DNA from: Acidobacteriaceae bacterium
GTDB taxonomy: Bacteria; Acidobacteriota; Terriglobia; Terriglobales; Acidobacteriaceae
NCBI GenBank assembly: GCA_031296355.1
Contig: JARLFX010000127.1
Span: 1 to 31,370 of the forward strand
DNA: 31,370 nt
Reading direction: 5' to 3'
The stretch's first letter is position 1, and each line of letters opens with the position of its first letter. A program made the translations under genes and the position numbers. The notes beneath the pieces are model-generated. The model saw only the letters and a list, made by a program, of their open reading frames with translations, searched no databases and was not told the origin of the DNA. Below, piece by piece: positions 30,224 to 31,370 of this stretch.

Positions 30224-30478
30224 GTGAGCAAGCCGGCGGATAGTTTCAGTGATGTTCCGGCAGCCAGCCAGCGGCGATTGATCATCTCTCTCGCCCTGAT
30301 CGCCTTCATAGGCCTGCTGGCCTGGTTTACGATGGATGCCAGCGCTGTTTTGCATGTGAAGGGTCTTTCGGGACGGTATGTTGCTGTACCAGTTCGTTGT
30401 ATCCCGATTGTGTTTCTTGCTTTGTTCGCGTTTCGCATTTGCATGGCAAACATGCGCGCAAAGCTGGAAAAGAAGTAA
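30224..30478 (+). CDS. Small two-helix membrane protein within the tRNA cluster
   Basis: This is an 84-residue protein from the GTG at 30224; the frame is open further up, but that part is the tRNA-Tyr sequence. It has two membrane helices at about 19-37 (LIISLALIAFIGLLAWF) and 55-73 (VPVRCIPIVFLALFAFRICM) and a basic C-terminus (RAKLEKK). I considered SecE, which is often near tuf, but SecE has a single conserved helix with another motif, so I leave it unnamed. Its place between tRNA-Tyr and tRNA-Thr is unusual. The ribosome site is weak (GTGGTGGTG). Confidence 0.65.
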   Translation: MSKPADSFSDVPAASQRRLIISLALIAFIGLLAWFTMDASAVLHVKGLSGRYVAVPVRCIPIVFLALFAFRICMANMRAKLEKK

Positions 30479-30518
30479 GCTTGCTGCGCTGTAGTTATGG
30501 GTTGTTTCGCTGTAGTTG

Positions 30519-30589
30519 CGTGGCTTTAGCCCGCACGGTTTTGTAAGTAAACTGGTGGAGCGGTAGTTTTGGGCTTTAGCCCAAAATAG
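30519..30589. repeat. Repeat family C, diverged copy in the tRNA cluster
   Basis: GTGGCTTTAGCCCGCAC and the perfect 8-bp hairpin TTTTGGGC-ttta-GCCCAAAA (30567-30586) share the GGGCTTTAGCCC core with 1767, 21170 and 22248. It lies 20 bases before tRNA-Thr(GGT). Confidence 0.65.
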
Positions 30590-30608
30590 AGCACTCCATC
30601 AAAAGTAA

Positions 30609-30683
<75 letters not shown>

Positions 30684-30723
30684 GATTTTCGCAATAGGGC
30701 GCGCAGCACGCTGCGGATTCAGG

Positions 30724-30758
30724 CTGACTCGCTGACTCGCTGACCTGCTGACTCGCTG
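30724..30758. repeat. Short tandem repeat (GCTGACTC units)
   Basis: About four imperfect copies of an 8-10 base unit, CTGACTCG, lie in the spacer between tRNA-Thr and tRNA-Gly. The same GCTGACTCGCT word occurs once at about 15690. Confidence 0.6.
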
Positions 30759-30764
30759 CAAATG

Positions 30765-30839
30765 GCGGGAGTAACTCAGTGGTAGAGTCACAGCCTTCCA
30801 AGCTGTTGGTCGCGGGTTCGATTCCCGTCTCCCGCTCCA
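30765..30839 (+). tRNA. tRNA-Gly (anticodon TCC)
   Basis: The acceptor is GCGGGAG/CTCCCGC, the anticodon stem ACAGC/GCTGT has loop CTTCCAA, the T-arm is GCGGGTTCGATTCCCGT, and CCA is encoded. It reads GGA/GGG codons. Confidence 0.97.
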
Positions 30840-30870
30840 AAACGATCTAAAGGGTTATGGTTTCGCTCCC

Positions 30871-31179
30871 ATGTACGAGAAGGTTCTTATCACGGTTGAA
30901 GACCAGCAGTCCTTCGGCGAAGTTCATGCCGCCATCGCGCATGCCTTCTCTTCCGGCGCAGTGCAGGGCTTCCTCAAATCCATCTACCGTGCCGGTCTCC
31001 GCATCCGCAACTTCGAAGGCATCCTGCGCCAGGGCATCCTCGGTGCCCCCGTTGCCGCCGCCTACAACCAGCTCGGCAATGCCGACCAGGGCCAGATTCG
31101 TGAGTTCTACCTCGCCAGCGTGGAGACTGTCTCCTCCGATCTGCGAGCAAAATATCTCAAGCTCTACGCTCCTTACTAA
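30871..31179 (+). CDS. Small conserved-looking protein upstream of tuf, unknown function
   Basis: This is a 102-residue cytoplasmic protein, MYEKVLITVEDQQSFGEVHA onward, with no membrane segment or signal. It looks mostly alpha-helical, with a charged SIYRAGLRIRNFEGILRQG centre and a QIREFYLASVETVSSDLRAK tail. I recognise no family. It starts 32 bases after tRNA-Gly and ends 63 bases before tuf on the same strand, so it is probably part of the tRNA-tuf transcript. There is no strong Shine-Dalgarno; AAAGGG at 30850 is 15 bases from the ATG. Confidence 0.72.
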   Translation: MYEKVLITVEDQQSFGEVHAAIAHAFSSGAVQGFLKSIYRAGLRIRNFEGILRQGILGAPVAAAYNQLGNADQGQIREFYLASVETVSSDLRAKYLKLYAPY

Positions 31180-31242
31180 GGCGAATTTTTTCAACTTCAT
31201 CTAACCGCCGGTACCCCGGCAACTCGAAACAGGAGAAAAGCA

Positions 31243-31370
31243 ATGGCGAAGGAAAAGTTTGACCGGTCGAAGCCGCACGCGAACGTGGGAACGATTGGGC
31301 ACATTGATCACGGCAAGACGACGTTGACGGCGGCGATCACGAAGGTGTTGGCCAAGCACAACCCGAACAA
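31243..31370 (+). CDS. tuf: Translation elongation factor EF-Tu (5' part, cut by window end)
   Basis: The first 42 residues are present: [20 protein letters not shown], then [16 protein letters not shown]. The GHIDHGKT block at 19-26 is the GTP-binding P-loop; most bacteria have GHVDHGKT, so Ile is a conservative change. AGGAG at 31231-31235 gives good spacing to the ATG. EF-Tu brings aminoacyl-tRNAs to the ribosome. Codon use here shifts to many G-ending codons, unlike the C-ending bias of most of the window. Confidence 0.97.
   Translation, partial: MAKEKFDRSKPHANVGTIGHIDHGKTTLTAAITKVLAKHNPN

Noticed and set aside
30224..30478. SecE, expected near tuf
   Set aside because: The protein has two helices and no SecE motif, and secE usually follows tRNA-Trp after tuf; it is left unnamed.
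30724..30758. CRISPR-like array from the repeated GCTGACTC units
   Set aside because: Units are 8-10 bases, contiguous and without spacers; no cas genes are present.

Overview
The window looks like a chromosomal segment from a GC-rich soil bacterium of the Acidobacteria (Terriglobus/Granulicella/Edaphobacter type). I infer this from three things: a very long carboxypeptidase-like/TonB-dependent receptor paired with a DUF5666-like secreted protein, strong C-ending codon use, and dispersed short repeats of the 'GTCATCCTGAGCGCAGCGAAGGA' type (first 20 bases GTCATCCTGAGCGCAGCGAA). The taxon is an inference from style and recalled families, not from a search.

Layout. 1-1620: a P-II nitrogen regulator and a secreted beta-barrel-like protein, each closed by a strong terminator. 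1847-9683: a LysR regulator divergent from xdhC-mocA (molybdenum cofactor maturation) and an L-lactate dehydrogenase, convergent with a three-subunit xanthine dehydrogenase operon (Mo, 2Fe-2S and FAD subunits). 9872-14096: a secreted DUF5666-like protein and a TonB-dependent receptor. 14257-17807 (minus): (S)-ureidoglycine aminohydrolase, ureidoglycolate amidohydrolase and an aldehyde dehydrogenase. 17978-19640 (plus): a PerR/Fur regulator, AhpC and AhpD. 19709-24365 (minus): allantoate amidohydrolase, urate oxidase, 5-hydroxyisourate hydrolase, an unrecognised 186-residue protein and a Cys/Met-metabolism PLP enzyme, with thiL upstream. 25706-29726: an M23 peptidase, a TonB-C-terminal protein, a membrane-anchored unknown and a GT87-like membrane glycosyltransferase. 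29890-31370: tRNA-Thr(UGU), tRNA-Tyr(GUA), a small membrane ORF, tRNA-Thr(GGU), tRNA-Gly(UCC), a small ORF and the start of tuf.

How the genes work together. The centre is a nearly complete purine-ring degradation route: xanthine to urate (XDH), urate to 5-hydroxyisourate (urate oxidase), 5-hydroxyisourate to OHCU (HIU hydrolase), then allantoate to ureidoglycine (AllC), ureidoglycolate (AllE) and glyoxylate plus ammonia (ureidoglycolate amidohydrolase). OHCU decarboxylase and allantoinase are not recognisable in the window. Urate oxidase makes H2O2, and XDH-type enzymes can; a peroxide-responsive perR-ahpC-ahpD unit lies between the two ureide blocks. The P-II protein at the left edge fits a nitrogen theme, but its link to the cluster is only positional.

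The window is also rich in short dispersed hairpin repeats. Two of them lie in frame inside coding sequences, in the linkers of XdhC and ThiL. Two 77-base copies of another flank the urate oxidase gene as direct repeats.
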